Positions 1 through 8,208 of a DNA stretch of 37,424 nucleotides are shown piece after piece. Made by a program: the position numbers and the translations under genes. The stretch is from positions 1-37,424 of the forward strand of contig CALAHA010000220.1 in NCBI GenBank assembly GCA_937891565.1, written 5' to 3'. The notes below the pieces were generated by a model that did not search any database, was not told where the DNA came from, and worked only from the letters and a program-made list of their open reading frames with translations. Source of the DNA: an uncultured Ilumatobacter sp. (GTDB lineage: Bacteria; Actinomycetota; Acidimicrobiia; Acidimicrobiales; Ilumatobacteraceae). The first letter of the stretch is position 1. Every line of letters starts with the position of its first letter.

Positions 1-250
1 CCATGGCGGCGTCGGCCATTGCCTGCACATCGGCGAGCTGCGATACATCGGCTTGGACACCAATCGCATCGTGGCCATTTGCTCGCAAGCCAGCCGCTGC
101 CGCTTCGACGCGGTCAGCGTCGATGTCCGACAACACCACCGACATCCCTGCGTCGGTAAATGCCCGGGCCATGCCCAGCCCGATGCCTCCGGCCGCACCG
201 GTGATCACCGCGACCTTGCCGTGCGGTTCGAACACCAAGTTTTCACTCAT
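1..250 (-). CDS. Short-chain dehydrogenase/reductase (SDR), N-terminal part
   Basis: NAD(P)-dependent oxidoreductase of the classical SDR family; only about the first 83 residues are in the window and the gene continues past base 1. The start is MSENLVFEPHGKVAVITG. The cofactor motif TGAAGGIG (residues 17-24, TGxxxGxG type) follows a short beta strand, and an acidic residue at the end of the second strand (VVLSDID) favours NAD over NADP. The catalytic Tyr/Lys lie outside the window, so the substrate is unknown. It is transcribed divergently from the monooxygenase at 321 with a 70-bp gap, which suggests a shared catabolic theme (an alcohol dehydrogenase feeding a ketone monooxygenase); that link is inference. 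Confidence 0.9.
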   Translation of the reverse strand, partial: MSENLVFEPHGKVAVITGAAGGIGLGMARAFTDAGMSVVLSDIDADRVEAAAAGLRANGHDAIGVQADVSQLADVQAMADAAM

Positions 251-272
251 TGCAATTCCCCATTCTGTCTGG

Positions 273-287
273 CGGGTCCCCGACCCG
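273..287. promoter_or_regulatory. Perfect dyad in the SDR/BVMO divergent gap (candidate operator)
   Basis: CGGGTC-CCC-GACCCG is a 6-bp inverted repeat with a 3-base centre lying midway in the 70-bp gap between the two divergent catabolic genes. Its position suits a repressor site acting on both, but no regulator gene is nearby and a chance dyad in GC-rich DNA cannot be excluded. Confidence 0.35.
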
Positions 288-320
288 ATGGCGACGCTAG
301 TTGGCCGCGATGATTGAGGA

Positions 321-2102
321 ATGGCCGAAGAGAAGCAAGACAAGTTCGTGATGAACTTCGAGGCGACCGAACGTCCTGGCCGGCCGCCGCAGGAGTACTA
401 CGACGAGATCAAGGCGAAGTTCGCCGAGCAACGCGACGTGCGGCTCGGCTACCGCCCACCCGGCACCGACAACTACCGCGACCTCGACGGAGCAATGGCC
501 TACCTCGCCCGCGACCCATACGCCGACGGCTGGGCTGAGCGCGAACCGATCGACGACGCCGCCAACGGCGACGACGTCGACGTGCTGTTCATCGGGGGTG
601 GCTTCTCCGCGCTCCTCACTTCAGCACGCCTGCGCGAAAAGGGTGTCGAGAGCATCCGCATCGTCGAACGTGGCGCCGACGTCGGCGGCACCTGGTATTG
701 GAATCGGTACCCCGGTGTTGCCTGCGATGTTGTTGCCTACGACTACCTGCCGCTGCTCGACGAGATGAACTACGTCCCCTCGCGGCATTACGCCCAGGGG
801 CCCGAGATCTTCGCTCACTGCCAGGCGATCGCGAAGAAGTACGACCTGTACGACCTCGCCGTGTTCCAAACCACGGTCACCGAGACCCTGTGGGACGGCG
901 AAACCCAACGCTGGAACATTACGACCGACCGGGGCGACACAATGCGCGCCAAGTTTGTTGTCTGCGCCAACGGCACGCTCGCCAAGCCACGCCTCGCCCG
1001 CATCGACGGCATGGCGCGTTTCCAGGGCCACTCGTTCCACACCTCGCGCTGGGACTACGACTTCACCGGGCCCGACCTCGAGCAACTCGCTGACGTACGG
1101 GTTGGCATCATCGGCACCGGTGCGAGCGCCGTACAGATCATCCCGAACCTTGGGAAACACGCCAAGAGCGTCCACGTGTTCCAGCGCACGCCCTCGTCCA
1201 TCGACATCCGCGACGACTGGGAGACGAGCGACGAGTGGGCTGCCAAACAGGGCAACGGCTGGCAAGCGAAGCGTCGCGCCAAGATCGTGTCCAAGCTACG
1301 CGAGCAAGCCGACCGGAAGGGGCAGCTCCGCCACGGCATCACCCGTGAGGAGAAGATCCGCCGGCAAGAGAACAACAACATCGATCAGATGATGCGGATC
1401 CACAAACGCATCGACGACACCGTCGACGATCAAGCAACGGCAGACGCTTTGAAGCCGTGGTACATGCTGATGTGTAAGCGGCCCTGCTTCCACAACGACT
1501 ACCTCCCGACGTTCAACCGGCCGAATGTGCATCTCGTCGACACCCAGGGCCAGGGCATCACCGAAATTGGTGAGCGCGGCCCGATCTTCGACGGCGTCGA
1601 GTACGAGGTCGACCTGCTGATCTATGCAACCGGCTTCGAAGTGCAACAGACCGGCATCTACAACCGGATCGTCGGCGAGGGCGACGTTGACCTCAACGAG
1701 AAATACGACAGCGGCATTCGGACCCTGCTCGGCATTCACTCGGCAGGCTTCCCGAACATGTTCATCATGGGCGGCTACCAGGCATCGTTCCAGTTCAACC
1801 TGACCGACCTGCTGCAGGTGCAAGGCGACCACATCGCCAACTGCATCTCGCACGCCCGCACCGCCGGTGTCGACACGATGGACGTCACCGCCGACTCAGA
1901 AGAGTGGTGGGTGCAAGAGGTGATCGCGCATCGCGGCAAGACCACACGCAACCAGGAATGCACCCCCGGTTATTACAACTTTGAAGGTCAAGAGAACCGG
2001 CGCCAGGACGGCAACTACAACGGCGGGTTTCCGGCGTACATCGACCACATCGCCGACGTCGAAGCCGAGATGGACGCCCACTTCGTGTTCACCACCGGCT
2101 GA
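321..2102 (+). CDS. Flavin-containing Baeyer-Villiger-type monooxygenase
   Basis: FAD/NADPH-dependent monooxygenase of 593 residues, expected to insert oxygen into ketones to give esters or lactones. Two dinucleotide-binding motifs are visible: GGGFSA (residues 92-97, FAD site) and GTGASA (265-270, NADPH site). Between them lies FQGHSFHTSRW (234-244), which fits the BVMO fingerprint FxGxxxHTxxWP/D. The DVGGTWYWNRYPG stretch near residue 120 is typical of class B monooxygenases. An N-terminal extension of about 85 residues precedes the first Rossmann fold, as in the longer BVMOs (cyclopentadecanone or steroid monooxygenase type). The start at 321 has only a weak GAGGA immediately upstream; an in-frame ATG at 351 is possible. 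The crotonase-fold gene follows after 16 bp, so the two form an operon. Substrate unknown. Confidence 0.93.
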   Translation: MAEEKQDKFVMNFEATERPGRPPQEYYDEIKAKFAEQRDVRLGYRPPGTDNYRDLDGAMAYLARDPYADGWAEREPIDDAANGDDVDVLFIGGGFSALLTSARLREKGVESIRIVERGADVGGTWYWNRYPGVACDVVAYDYLPLLDEMNYVPSRHYAQGPEIFAHCQAIAKKYDLYDLAVFQTTVTETLWDGETQRWNITTDRGDTMRAKFVVCANGTLAKPRLARIDGMARFQGHSFHTSRWDYDFTGPDLEQLADVRVGIIGTGASAVQIIPNLGKHAKSVHVFQRTPSSIDIRDDWETSDEWAAKQGNGWQAKRRAKIVSKLREQADRKGQLRHGITREEKIRRQENNNIDQMMRIHKRIDDTVDDQATADALKPWYMLMCKRPCFHNDYLPTFNRPNVHLVDTQGQGITEIGERGPIFDGVEYEVDLLIYATGFEVQQTGIYNRIVGEGDVDLNEKYDSGIRTLLGIHSAGFPNMFIMGGYQASFQFNLTDLLQVQGDHIANCISHARTAGVDTMDVTADSEEWWVQEVIAHRGKTTRNQECTPGYYNFEGQENRRQDGNYNGGFPAYIDHIADVEAEMDAHFVFTTG

Positions 2103-2118
2103 ACAACAAGACTCGGGC

Positions 2119-2952
2119 ATGGCCGACACTTGGGAACACGTCCGCATTGAGCACCCAGCCGAGCGTGTGGCACGCATCGTGCTTGCCCGGCCCGAAGCCG
2201 CGAACGCCCAGAACTATCAAATGCTGTCCGAGCTGAACGAAGCATTTGACGTGGCTTGCCGCGACGGCGACGTGCGGGTGATCGTCCTGGCCGCCGACGG
2301 TAAACACTTCTCGGCCGGGCACGATCTGCGCGCCGAACCGGACATGTCCGACATCGACCCCATCGGCACATGGTGCTGTTTCGATGCAGAAGGCGCCGAG
2401 GGGTACATGGCGAAAGAAGCTGAGATGTATCTCGGCCTGTGCTGGCGCTGGAGGAACCTCCCGAAGCCGACGATCGCGCAGGTGCAGGGCAAGGTCATCG
2501 CCGGCGGCCTGATGTTGATGTGGCCGATGGACCTCGTCGTCTGTAGCGAGGAGGCAACCTTCTCCGACCCGGTCGTCGCATTTGGTGTCAACGGCCACGA
2601 GTACTTCACGCATACGTACGAAGCTGGTGCCCGGCTCGCAAAGGAGATGCTGTTCACCGGCCGGGCGATCACTGCCGACGAAGCACTCCGCTGCGGCATG
2701 GTCAACACGGTCGTCCCGCTCGACGAACTGGAATCGACCACGTTGGCCATGGCCGTACGCATTGCTCAGCGGCCAATGATCGGCCTGACCCTCGCCAAAC
2801 AAAGCGTCAACAACAGCCTCGACGCCATGGGGATGTATACATCGATCCAGTCGGCCTTCGGCCTGCACCACGTCGGGCACAACCACAACGCACGCGTGCA
2901 CGGGATGCTCGTCGACCCAGCAGGCGCGAAGGTCATCCGCGACGAAGCCTGA
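2119..2952 (+). CDS. Enoyl-CoA hydratase/isomerase (crotonase) family protein lacking the catalytic Glu pair
   Basis: Protein of 277 residues with the crotonase fold: oxyanion-hole strand GKHFSAGHDL (61-70) and the second signature GKVIAGGLML (124-133). Aligned by eye with rat mitochondrial crotonase, the acid/base residues Glu144 and Glu164 fall on Met132 and Val152, so ordinary enoyl-CoA hydration is unlikely; other crotonase-fold reactions (isomerase, hydrolase, ring cleavage) remain possible. There is an unusual insert rich in Trp/Cys/acidic residues (about 80-100). The start at 2119 was chosen because the N-terminus (MADTWEHVRIEHP) then matches the family; a longer frame would run back into the monooxygenase. 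Second gene of an operon with the BVMO. Confidence 0.88.
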   Translation: MADTWEHVRIEHPAERVARIVLARPEAANAQNYQMLSELNEAFDVACRDGDVRVIVLAADGKHFSAGHDLRAEPDMSDIDPIGTWCCFDAEGAEGYMAKEAEMYLGLCWRWRNLPKPTIAQVQGKVIAGGLMLMWPMDLVVCSEEATFSDPVVAFGVNGHEYFTHTYEAGARLAKEMLFTGRAITADEALRCGMVNTVVPLDELESTTLAMAVRIAQRPMIGLTLAKQSVNNSLDAMGMYTSIQSAFGLHHVGHNHNARVHGMLVDPAGAKVIRDEA

Positions 2953-2976
2953 ACCCGGTCTGTTGGCCAACCGCTC

Positions 2977-3651
2977 TCAGGCCGCAGGCATGCCAGCGTT
3001 CTTGTGGGCGTGATTCCGAGCATCGCGGAGGTAGTTCAGAACGAGCACGCTCAGCGCAATCCATTCCGCAAAGAACAGCCAACGCTCACCAATCCAGCCG
3101 CCGACCGCCCATGCCAACAGCCCCAACGCAACGAAGGGCAGCAGGATCGCGCCAGCGCGACCGGCCTGCTGTTTGACACGCGTCCACCTCGCCAAGAGGA
3201 TCCAGCCGGGCAGAATCGGTGCCATCAGCATCCACTTCCGTGGTGACCAGTTCGGAACATCGTCGTCACGCACGGCTTCAAGAAATGCACCGCCCACGAA
3301 GAATGCGACGGCAAAAACAAAGTGGAGTGGCCGCGTTCTGCCGACGTGGTCAAACACGATCACGCCCAGCAGGTACGCGCCCATCACGACGTGGATGCGA
3401 TGGCCTGCGTAGATCCAGCCGTTGACGACAAACAGCATCACGGCAATCGTCAGCGGAATGAAGAAGGCACCCGCTGTGACTACATCGTGGTAGCTGCTAA
3501 TGCTCTCTCGGGGCGCCACGAGTTCGGCTCGGTCGATCATCTCGGTGATCCACATGATGGCCGGAGCAGACACGCACGCTGCGACCGCCGTGACGTCGAG
3601 AGACTGGTACTCCCAGTCGGGGTCGCTATTCAGAAATGCGCTGGTTTCCAT
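2977..3651 (-). CDS. Multi-pass membrane protein, function unknown
   Basis: 224 residues with about six or seven hydrophobic segments (roughly 21-37, 67-88, 93-110, 118-135, 150-166, 174-195, 199-216). I do not recognise a family motif. The ATG at 3651 is chosen because GGGAGA lies just upstream of it; a longer frame back to 3795 would begin with low-complexity Arg/Trp/Ser sequence made by a 12-bp tandem repeat. It converges on the crotonase gene (24-bp gap) and is divergent from the LLM oxidoreductase at 3782. Charged loops contain several Arg/His residues but no obvious metal site. Confidence 0.75.
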   Translation of the reverse strand: METSAFLNSDPDWEYQSLDVTAVAACVSAPAIMWITEMIDRAELVAPRESISSYHDVVTAGAFFIPLTIAVMLFVVNGWIYAGHRIHVVMGAYLLGVIVFDHVGRTRPLHFVFAVAFFVGGAFLEAVRDDDVPNWSPRKWMLMAPILPGWILLARWTRVKQQAGRAGAILLPFVALGLLAWAVGGWIGERWLFFAEWIALSVLVLNYLRDARNHAHKNAGMPAA

Positions 3652-3672
3652 CGTCTCTCCCAGGTTCGACCT

Positions 3673-3702
3673 CCACGAAGTCTTCCACGAAGTCTTCCAC
3701 GA
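3673..3702. repeat. 12-bp tandem repeat, 2.5 copies
   Basis: The unit CCACGAAGTCTT occurs at 3673-3684 and 3685-3696 and is followed by a partial CCACGA. It lies in the leader between the membrane protein start (3651) and the LLM oxidoreductase promoter. Confidence 0.8.
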
Positions 3703-3769
3703 TCGATCGAGCCACCGGACCGAACGACGGCGCTGACCCGACGGATCGCTGCCCGCACCGCCATGCGCG

Positions 3770-3775
3770 TAGGTT
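3770..3775 (+). promoter_or_regulatory. -10 element of a leaderless promoter (LLM oxidoreductase)
   Basis: TAGGTT lies 6 nt before the ATG at 3782; no Shine-Dalgarno sequence is present. This places the transcript start at or next to the start codon. Confidence 0.6.
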
Positions 3776-3781
3776 CGCGAC

Positions 3782-4693
3782 ATGACCGAACGCATGCCTG
3801 CTCTTGCCCTCGTCGCCGTTCCCGGCCGACGCGCCCAGACCGTCGAGTTGGCCGTCGAAATCGAACAGCGCGGTTTCTCCGGGATCTATGGCCCAAGCTT
3901 TGGCGACGCGATGGGGCTGTGCCTGTCGATCGCGCACGCCACAAACACGATTCAGTTCGGTACATCAATCCAGCCGATCTATCTGCAGCACCCGGTCGCG
4001 CTTGCAACGACGGCGAGCTACCTGCACGAGATCGCAGGTGGTCGGTTCCGGCTCGGCGTCGGTGTCACCCACGGCCCGGTGATCAAGCAGTTGCAGGTCG
4101 AGACCGGCAAGCCACTCAGCGACATGCGCAACTACGTCGCCACGATGCGCGACGCCGCCAAGCGCATGGGCGCGCTGCCCGACATCGTGCTTGCCACGCT
4201 GCGCGACAAGATGGTCGGGCTGTCGGTCGAGGTTGGCGATGGCGCAGTGTGGGCCAACGCCTCGCGCAGCCGGATGGAGCACTCACTGGGGCTCGTTCCC
4301 GACGATCGCCGCGCCGAAGGATTCTGGATTGGCAACATGATTCCGACCGTCATCGATGACGACATCGAGGCGGCGCGGGCTCGCAACCGCAAGACGCTGC
4401 AGGGGTATGTTGCGCTCCCGAACTACCGCAACTATTGGATTGACGCGGGCTACGAAGAAGAGATGTCCGCCGTGTCGGTTGCCATCGAAGCCCACGACAC
4501 AGACGGTGTGGTAGCGGCGATGAGTGATCGATGGCTCGACGACTGCACGCTCTCTGGTTCGGCCAGCCGCGTCCGCGACGGCGTCGAGGCGTGGTTCGAC
4601 GCCGGTGTCACGTCACCAATCCTCGTTCCGTCATCGACGAGCGGCGGCCAGAACAAGGCATTCTCCGAACTCTTCGACACGTTCAGCAGTTGA
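3782..4693 (+). CDS. LLM-class (luciferase-like) flavin/F420-dependent oxidoreductase
   Basis: 303-residue protein of the bacterial luciferase-like monooxygenase superfamily (TIM barrel). Visible hallmarks are the N-terminal strand ALALVAVPG, the GFSGIYGPSFGDA segment, TNTIQFGTSIQPIYLQHP (the usual 'T.rI.lGt.v.p...hP' block), and GGRFRLGVGVTHG (about residues 86-98). In actinobacteria many members use coenzyme F420, but FMN cannot be excluded from sequence. It lies alone on its strand between the membrane protein and msrB, with a leaderless-type promoter. Substrate unknown; the surrounding oxidoreductases suggest a catabolic or detoxifying role (inference). Confidence 0.9.
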   Translation: MTERMPALALVAVPGRRAQTVELAVEIEQRGFSGIYGPSFGDAMGLCLSIAHATNTIQFGTSIQPIYLQHPVALATTASYLHEIAGGRFRLGVGVTHGPVIKQLQVETGKPLSDMRNYVATMRDAAKRMGALPDIVLATLRDKMVGLSVEVGDGAVWANASRSRMEHSLGLVPDDRRAEGFWIGNMIPTVIDDDIEAARARNRKTLQGYVALPNYRNYWIDAGYEEEMSAVSVAIEAHDTDGVVAAMSDRWLDDCTLSGSASRVRDGVEAWFDAGVTSPILVPSSTSGGQNKAFSELFDTFSS

Positions 4694-4751
4694 CACCAAG
4701 CGATCATCATCAATCGGGATGGCATTGGAAGCATCCGGGGTTATACCTGGC

Positions 4752-5177
4752 ATGAAGTTGCCCTGGAAGTCCGCACCGAAATCTGACAATGCCGAGCTCC
4801 GCGAGCGGCTGAGTACAGAGCAATATCGGGTCACGCAGAAGGGCGGCACCGAGCGGCCCTTCAGCGGCCGCTACCACGACACGAAAGACGACGGTACGTA
4901 TAGGTGCATCGTCTGTTCTGCCGAGTTGTTTGACAGCGACACCAAGTTCGACTCCGGCACCGGCTGGCCGTCGTTCACCGACGCGATCGACGCAAGCAGT
5001 GTGTCACTGCACAAAGACCGCAAATTCGGCATCCTGCGGACTGAGGCGCGCTGCGCCGGCTGCGACGCCCATCTCGGCCACGTGTTTCCCGACGGGCCTG
5101 GCCCGAGCGGCGAACGATTTTGCATGAACTCGGCATCGTTGCAGCTCCACAAGGCGACGCACGACCGACCGACCTGA
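4752..5177 (+). CDS. msrB: Peptide-methionine (R)-S-oxide reductase MsrB
   Basis: Repairs oxidised methionine (R-sulfoxide) in proteins. 141 residues covering the whole SelR/MsrB domain: zinc-site pairs CIVC (Cys52, Cys55) and CAGC (Cys101, Cys104), the GTGWPSF block (69-75), HLGHVF (107-112), and the catalytic cysteine in RFCMNSASL (Cys124). Conserved length and order leave little doubt. The ATG at 4752 gives the usual short N-terminus (MKLPWKSAPKSD); an in-frame ATG at 4719 would add 11 residues. It starts 58 bp after the LLM gene on the same strand, so co-transcription is possible. Thioredoxin would be the expected reductant. Confidence 0.96.
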   Translation: MKLPWKSAPKSDNAELRERLSTEQYRVTQKGGTERPFSGRYHDTKDDGTYRCIVCSAELFDSDTKFDSGTGWPSFTDAIDASSVSLHKDRKFGILRTEARCAGCDAHLGHVFPDGPGPSGERFCMNSASLQLHKATHDRPT

Positions 5178-5259
5178 GCCCGGCCCGTGACAGGCAGTCG
5201 GCATGAAGACGTCACGTTGAGGAAACACGTCCTTCACGCGGCTGCGCGAGCCTTTCGAG

Positions 5260-5730
5260 ATGATCGTGTCCCACTCCTCATGCGTTGTCGTCGCGCTGGG
5301 CCATCCAAGCCTCACCAACTATCTCGCCGAATTCGCCGACCAGCTGCGTGGAGAACGACGGTACTTTGGCCGCTCGGCTGTGCCGAAGCCTTCTCGATCG
5401 ATGATCGAACGCCTGATGACTCTCGGTTCGGTCAACTTCGGCGTCATGTCTGATGACCAACTCATTGCGATCGCGCGTGTCGACGACTCCTCAGAACTCG
5501 ATATCGCCGTCCTCGCTGACTGGCGCGGCAACGGCATCGGGTCATTGCTGTTGCGCCACACGATCGAGCGGGCCGAGTTTGTCGGGCACGAACGCATCGT
5601 TCTGCACTCGAGCCGAAGGAGTCGTCCGGTCGCTGCGATCGGCCAACGCTCTGACGCGACGGCCGTCGACTACGGCGATGGTCGCGTCGACATCATCTTC
5701 GCTCGGCAACACCGACTCGGGCTTGCCTGA
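5260..5730 (+). CDS. GNAT-like acetyltransferase domain protein
   Basis: 156 residues. The segment DIAVLADWRGNGIGSLLLRHTIERA (written here as strand, then the RGNGIGSLLL acetyl-CoA loop, about residues 89-108) fits the GNAT motif A (R/Q-x-x-G-x-G/A). The preceding 'GVMSDDQLIAIARVD' looks like motif D. The C-terminal part after the helix is short and atypical for the family (a basic stretch HSSRRSRPV, and no clear YxxxGF block), so the fold may be degenerate or activity lost. No strong ribosome binding site is seen. Substrate unknown. It converges on the P450 gene, 8 bp away. Confidence 0.65.
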   Translation: MIVSHSSCVVVALGHPSLTNYLAEFADQLRGERRYFGRSAVPKPSRSMIERLMTLGSVNFGVMSDDQLIAIARVDDSSELDIAVLADWRGNGIGSLLLRHTIERAEFVGHERIVLHSSRRSRPVAAIGQRSDATAVDYGDGRVDIIFARQHRLGLA

Positions 5731-5738
5731 CCAAGGAT

Positions 5739-6992
5739 CTAGCTGTCAGAGCGCGGCGTCGGCGTGAAGCGCACATTGAGGTGCTTCACACCGGTGACCA
5801 GCGGGATGCCTGCAACATCGAGCGGAATTGCGTCGCCGACGACTTCGATGTCGGGCAACCGGGTGAACAGGTCGCGGAAGACCACCGCCAGCTCGCGGCG
5901 AGCGAGGTTCGCACCCAGGCAAAAGTGCGGCCCAGGGCCACCGAAACCGAGGTGCGGGTTCGGGCTGCGCAGCACGTCGAAGCGTTCGGGGTCGGCGAAC
6001 GCCTTCGGGTCACGGTTGCCGGCGCCGTAGAGCATGACGAGCTTGTCGCCCTCGACGAAATCATGGCCAGACATCGTGAGATCGCGCGTGGCCGTACGGC
6101 GCATGAACGTGACCGGTGAGGAGTATCGGACGATCTCTTCGACCGCAGTCGGGGTGACTCCAGCAATGTCGTTCTGCCAGATCGCACGCTGCTCAGGATG
6201 CTGCGCCAAGAGGTTCATTCCGTGGCTAATAGCCGTGCGAGTCGTGTCGTTGCCGGCGACGGCGAGGAGGATGAAGAACGGGGCGACCTCTTCGGCTGCG
6301 AGCATTTCGCCGTCGAGGTCGTTGTGGACGAGCTTCGAGGTGAGGTCGTCGGTGGGGTTTTTGCGCCGCTCTTCTGCCAACCCATTCATCAGTTCGGTGA
6401 GCTGGATTCCGGCACCGAAGATGGCCATCATCGGGTCGCCGTCGCCAATGAACTCGGGGTCGCCACCGCTGAGGATCACGTTCGTCGCGTTGAGCACGGT
6501 GTCGAACTCGCTGCGCGGGATACCCATCATGTCGCAGATAACAAGCAGCGGGAACGGTTGCGAGAGCGCCTGAACGAGGTCGACTTCGCCCTTTTCGCAG
6601 AACCCGTCGATGACCTCGCGCGAAATGTTCTCGACCGAGTCAAGCACGGTCGCGAGATCGGTTGGCGTGAAGGTTTTGGCAACGATTGCCCGCTGACGCT
6701 GGTGACGCGGGTTGTCCATGTTGATGAACGAGCCGAAAAATTCGAGGGCCTCGGGCGGCAAGTCGACGATCGAGATGGCGCCTTGTGCCGAACTGAAATC
6801 CTTCGCGTTCTTGCTGATCTGAACGATCTCGTCGAACCGAGTCACCGCGAAGAACTCCTCTTCCATCCCGGTCATTTCGTTCACGAACTCAACTTTGCTG
6901 AACGGCCCCGATTCGCGGATTGCAATCATCTCGCGCATCCGGTCGTCCAGTGGTTGCGTCCAGAAGGACGGTTCGATCAGGCGCGAAGTCAT
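5739..6992 (-). CDS. Cytochrome P450 (bacterial class I type)
   Basis: Soluble haem-thiolate monooxygenase of 417 residues. I-helix oxygen-activation motif AGNDTT (246-251), K-helix ExxR (Glu286-Arg289 in EEIVR), and haem-binding loop FGGPGPHFCLG (350-360) with Cys358 as the axial ligand. Length and motifs resemble actinobacterial P450s of the CYP124/125/142 or related groups, which oxidise terpenoid, lipid or sterol chains; the exact family cannot be set by eye. It needs a ferredoxin partner; the nearest in the window is the 3Fe-4S-type ferredoxin at 12332, in a separate operon. The ATG at 6992 is preceded 6 nt upstream by TACGAT (complement 6999-7004), a leaderless-type promoter, so it is probably transcribed apart from the hydrolase upstream. 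Confidence 0.96.
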   Translation of the reverse strand: MTSRLIEPSFWTQPLDDRMREMIAIRESGPFSKVEFVNEMTGMEEEFFAVTRFDEIVQISKNAKDFSSAQGAISIVDLPPEALEFFGSFINMDNPRHQRQRAIVAKTFTPTDLATVLDSVENISREVIDGFCEKGEVDLVQALSQPFPLLVICDMMGIPRSEFDTVLNATNVILSGGDPEFIGDGDPMMAIFGAGIQLTELMNGLAEERRKNPTDDLTSKLVHNDLDGEMLAAEEVAPFFILLAVAGNDTTRTAISHGMNLLAQHPEQRAIWQNDIAGVTPTAVEEIVRYSSPVTFMRRTATRDLTMSGHDFVEGDKLVMLYGAGNRDPKAFADPERFDVLRSPNPHLGFGGPGPHFCLGANLARRELAVVFRDLFTRLPDIEVVGDAIPLDVAGIPLVTGVKHLNVRFTPTPRSDS

Positions 6993-6998
6993 CAGCGA

Positions 6999-7004
6999 AT
7001 CGTA
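6999..7004 (-). promoter_or_regulatory. -10 element of a leaderless promoter (P450)
   Basis: On the minus strand TACGAT ends 6 nt before the ATG at 6992. The rest of the 140-bp gap up to the hydrolase stop (7133) shows no gene and no clear hairpin. Confidence 0.6.
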
Positions 7005-7132
7005 GAACGCCGGCGTCCGCCAGCCGCGTTCGGTGGCGACCTGACGGCAAGCGTCACAACCCGCTCAACCGGACGGACCTGGCGAATGTGCAAGCTGATT
7101 GATTCACCACGAGCAATCCGCAGATCGAATCC

Positions 7133-8203
7133 TCAGAGCGAGTCGGCGAAGCCCTTGATGTCGCGGATCGTGGCGTGCCACACGTCGGGCATGGCATCGA
7201 GGAACAGACAGTCGCCGGCGTGGCAGGTGCCGTTGACTGTGCGGCTGACGGCACTCACTCCCGCGTCAAGCAGCTTGCGGTAGTAGACGAGCCCCTCGTC
7301 GCGCAGCGGGTCGAGCTGGTTGACCGAGATGACGTGCGGTGGAAGCCCTTCGAGGTCTGAGCTCTCGGCGTGCATCGGCCACGCCAGCGGGTTGGTGTCA
7401 TCGGCGCCGTCGGGGCTGTAGGTCTTGGCGAGTGCCCCCATGTTCTCGATATTCAAGAAGTAGTTGTCGTTTTCGAAGAGCGAGGCCAGCTCGGCGATTG
7501 GCTCGGCGTAGGCATTTGAGATGTACGGGCACTGCGCGTAGACGCCAGCGATGTCGCTGATCCAGCCATCCTGCTTCGCCTTCAGTGCGGTGGCAATCGA
7601 CAGGTTGCCACCGCCCGACTCGCCCGACATGACGACCTGTGAAACGCCGAGATCATCACGGTTCGCAATGACCCACTGTGTAGCGCTGGCACAGTCGTTG
7701 AGACCAGCCGGGAACGGGTGCGGCCCGAGCTTTCCGGCAGCGTTGCGGAACTCGACGCCGACGACGACCATTCCGGTGGCAGCGAGGTCGTCGCGCCAAC
7801 GGCCGTAGTTGGGATTGGAGGCTTTCAGGATCGCCATGCCGCCGCCATGCGTGTGGACGATGCACGGCAGCAGCCCGTCGACGCCATCGGGGCGGTGGAT
7901 GTACAGGTTGATCTCGTTGCCATCGACGCCGGTGATTACTTCGGTGCGCGAGCTGATCCCGGTGGTCGGCGGCGTGTTGGAAACAACGAAGTCTCCGAGG
8001 GCGTTAAAGCCGGCCTCGGCCTCCATGCAGTAAGCAAGCAATTCCTCGATGGAATTGGCGGCCGTGACAGGCGACGGCGGCGGAGCCACGTCCATCCCGA
8101 GCATCGCCATCGCGGCGATCATCCGCGGGTCAGCGCGGGGATCATCCTTAATATCGAGGCTCGGATTTCCAAGTCGGCCAGGAAGGTTCGGTGAAATGGA
8201 CAT
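7133..8203 (-). CDS. Alpha/beta hydrolase, hormone-sensitive-lipase family (esterase)
   Basis: 356-residue serine hydrolase of the alpha/beta hydrolase fold-3 (HSL) group. The oxyanion-hole motif HGGG is at 119-122, the nucleophile elbow GESGG at 194-198 (Ser196), and candidate triad partners are Asp298 (NQLDPLRDEG) and His328 (GTCHAGD). No signal peptide, so it is expected to act in the cytoplasm on short or medium-chain esters. The start at 8203 is chosen because GAGAGG sits about 6 nt upstream; the ATG at 8239 has no ribosome binding site. It lies 90 bp downstream of sufT and upstream of the P450. An esterase near a BVMO could hydrolyse the ester product, but the two are not in one operon. 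Confidence 0.92.
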   Translation of the reverse strand: MSISPNLPGRLGNPSLDIKDDPRADPRMIAAMAMLGMDVAPPPSPVTAANSIEELLAYCMEAEAGFNALGDFVVSNTPPTTGISSRTEVITGVDGNEINLYIHRPDGVDGLLPCIVHTHGGGMAILKASNPNYGRWRDDLAATGMVVVGVEFRNAAGKLGPHPFPAGLNDCASATQWVIANRDDLGVSQVVMSGESGGGNLSIATALKAKQDGWISDIAGVYAQCPYISNAYAEPIAELASLFENDNYFLNIENMGALAKTYSPDGADDTNPLAWPMHAESSDLEGLPPHVISVNQLDPLRDEGLVYYRKLLDAGVSAVSRTVNGTCHAGDCLFLDAMPDVWHATIRDIKGFADSL

Positions 8204-8208
8204 GCGCG

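Noticed and set aside
3652..3795. Longer start for the membrane protein
   Set aside because: The extra residues come from the 12-bp repeat and extend into the LLM gene; the ATG at 3651 has the ribosome binding site.
3322..4359. Long plus-strand open frame (about 345 codons) across the membrane protein and LLM genes
   Set aside because: Arg/His-rich composition with no family pattern; it is the out-of-frame reading of two well-supported genes.
6198..7283. Long plus-strand open frame opposite the P450
   Set aside because: Antisense reading of the P450; the minus-strand product has all P450 motifs.
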